DNA of 64,000 nt, from the NCBI RefSeq assembly GCF_003072645.1, contig NZ_CP028897.1, forward strand, positions 2,431,658 to 2,495,657. Reading direction: 5' to 3'. This stretch comes from Dongshaea marina (lineage in GTDB: Bacteria > Pseudomonadota > Gammaproteobacteria > Enterobacterales > Aeromonadaceae). Positions 63,499 through 64,000 of the stretch are shown here, piece by piece. The notes under the pieces were generated by a model. It saw only the letters and a program-made list of their open reading frames with translations. It searched no databases and had not been told where the DNA came from. The translations under genes and the position numbers were made by a program. Numbering within the stretch: position 1 is the stretch's first letter; the number at the start of each line of letters is the position of its first letter.

Positions 63499-64000
63499 GT
63501 GCAGAAACCTAAGCGGATAGCGTTGATCTTAAGTGTTGCTCAGATCCGGTTTTTTTCCCAATCTCAATGATTGTGACTCCCCCGATCTTACGGATTAAGT
63601 AATAATCGGAACGGGGCGGATCTGAATCTCAGCAGAGCCTAACTCGGCCACCCGATACGGGCTCGCAGGAAAAATCAAATCGCAGCATCATCTTCAGCTG
63701 GATGCCATTGAAGTCATCCATCAGGGATCCAGGGAGATCCAGATCTTTACCTGCAGCTATACAGCTCTTTACTCACTAAGGCGGCGTTGAGATCTGAGGC
63801 CCACTGATGAGTCACTCATTAAGTAGCACAGTGACGCTCTTAGCATGGGAAAAGCCCGTCGCACAAAACACTCTGCTTCTTATTCTTCGACGGAACGCTG
63901 ACACGATCCAGCGAATGGTTTTTATTCACCCTGCCCTCCGGATTAAACATGAATCGCTTCAGCAAGACACTGATACTCTTTCGCAGCGCTGCGATTATCT
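63499..64000. other. Intergenic stretch to window end
   Basis: No complete gene. A KOPS-type CCCTGCCC lies at 63929-63936. A frame that may be the beginning of a gene starts at 63949. The rest, including direct-repeat-like CAGGGATCCAGGGAGATCCAG (63719-63739), is unassigned. Confidence 0.4.
63949..64000 (+). CDS. Possible 5' end of a gene cut by the window
   Basis: ATG at 63949 opens a frame NRFSKTLILFRSAAII that runs off the end. The charged start then hydrophobic stretch resembles a signal peptide or first transmembrane segment. No clear ribosome site. Too short to identify. Confidence 0.25.
   Translation, partial: MNRFSKTLILFRSAAII

Noticed and set aside
1-64000. CRISPR arrays, tRNA and rRNA genes
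   Set aside because: I saw no regularly spaced repeats with unique spacers and no tRNA or rRNA-like sequence; the tandem arrays at 45.8 and 57.4 kb have no spacers.

Overview
The window looks like the replication-terminus region of a gammaproteobacterial chromosome, probably Aeromonadales- or Vibrionales-like. Supporting evidence is the neighbourhoods ycbZ(lonH)-fabA, gloA-motY-rnt-grxD-sodB and cdd-rsmF, a proteobacterial dif site, and a polar-flagellum MotY. The species is inferred, not proven.

1-19 kb is an AT-rich accessory zone around the chromosome dimer resolution site. A dif site lies at 6971-6998 on the minus strand. A repeat family of about 42 bp carrying an FtsK-guiding (KOPS-type GGGNAGGG) octamer occurs at 1.7, 3.0 and 4.8 kb on the plus strand and at 13.3 and 18.1 kb on the minus strand, so all copies point at dif. 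At 17064-17218 two XerC/XerD-type sites face each other about 95 bp apart with hairpins between them, the architecture of the folded single-strand attP of CTX-type filamentous phages. Reading the minus strand from there one meets a reversed RstR-like repressor, a truncated RstA/gpII-type replication protein and finally dif, which is the CTX prophage order. The rest of that interval holds cargo: small secreted proteins, a LysR regulator, an outer-membrane protein, an AtuA-type pair and an ISNCY-type insertion sequence. Outside it are single accessory genes (acetyltransferase, DUF3626, OmdA-like, a lone receiver domain, an NDH-2-like flavoprotein, a P-loop kinase, a HAD phosphatase, a Lar-like zinc ribbon).

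20-36 kb is metabolic. It has a PflD-type glycyl radical enzyme with its activase and fructose-6-phosphate aldolase, a second glycyl radical pair (yjjI/yjjW) beside a LysR regulator, a bacteriohemerythrin, an extra lpxD, NUDIX and SagB-type nitroreductase genes, and family-3 periplasmic binding proteins without permeases. Many genes here are interrupted. Apart from one nonsense codon in the PflD-type gene, all nine frameshifts I could reconstruct are single-base losses, mostly in homopolymers, so either gene decay or a systematic sequence error must be considered.

36-45 kb carries a motA/motB stator pair, more binding proteins, two different Xre-RES toxin-antitoxin modules and a secreted cyanovirin-N-like lectin, followed by a 182-bp MITE whose sibling lies at 11.35 kb. 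45-60 kb is mostly conserved housekeeping (lonH, fabA, yohJK, cdd, rsmF, gloA, motY, rnt, grxD, sodB, MATE/PadR), interrupted by a tyrosine recombinase with a ribbon-helix-helix partner and by a MatP-like protein whose gene is bracketed by two 13-bp palindromes. 61-63.5 kb holds three tandem paralogous binding proteins in one operon.
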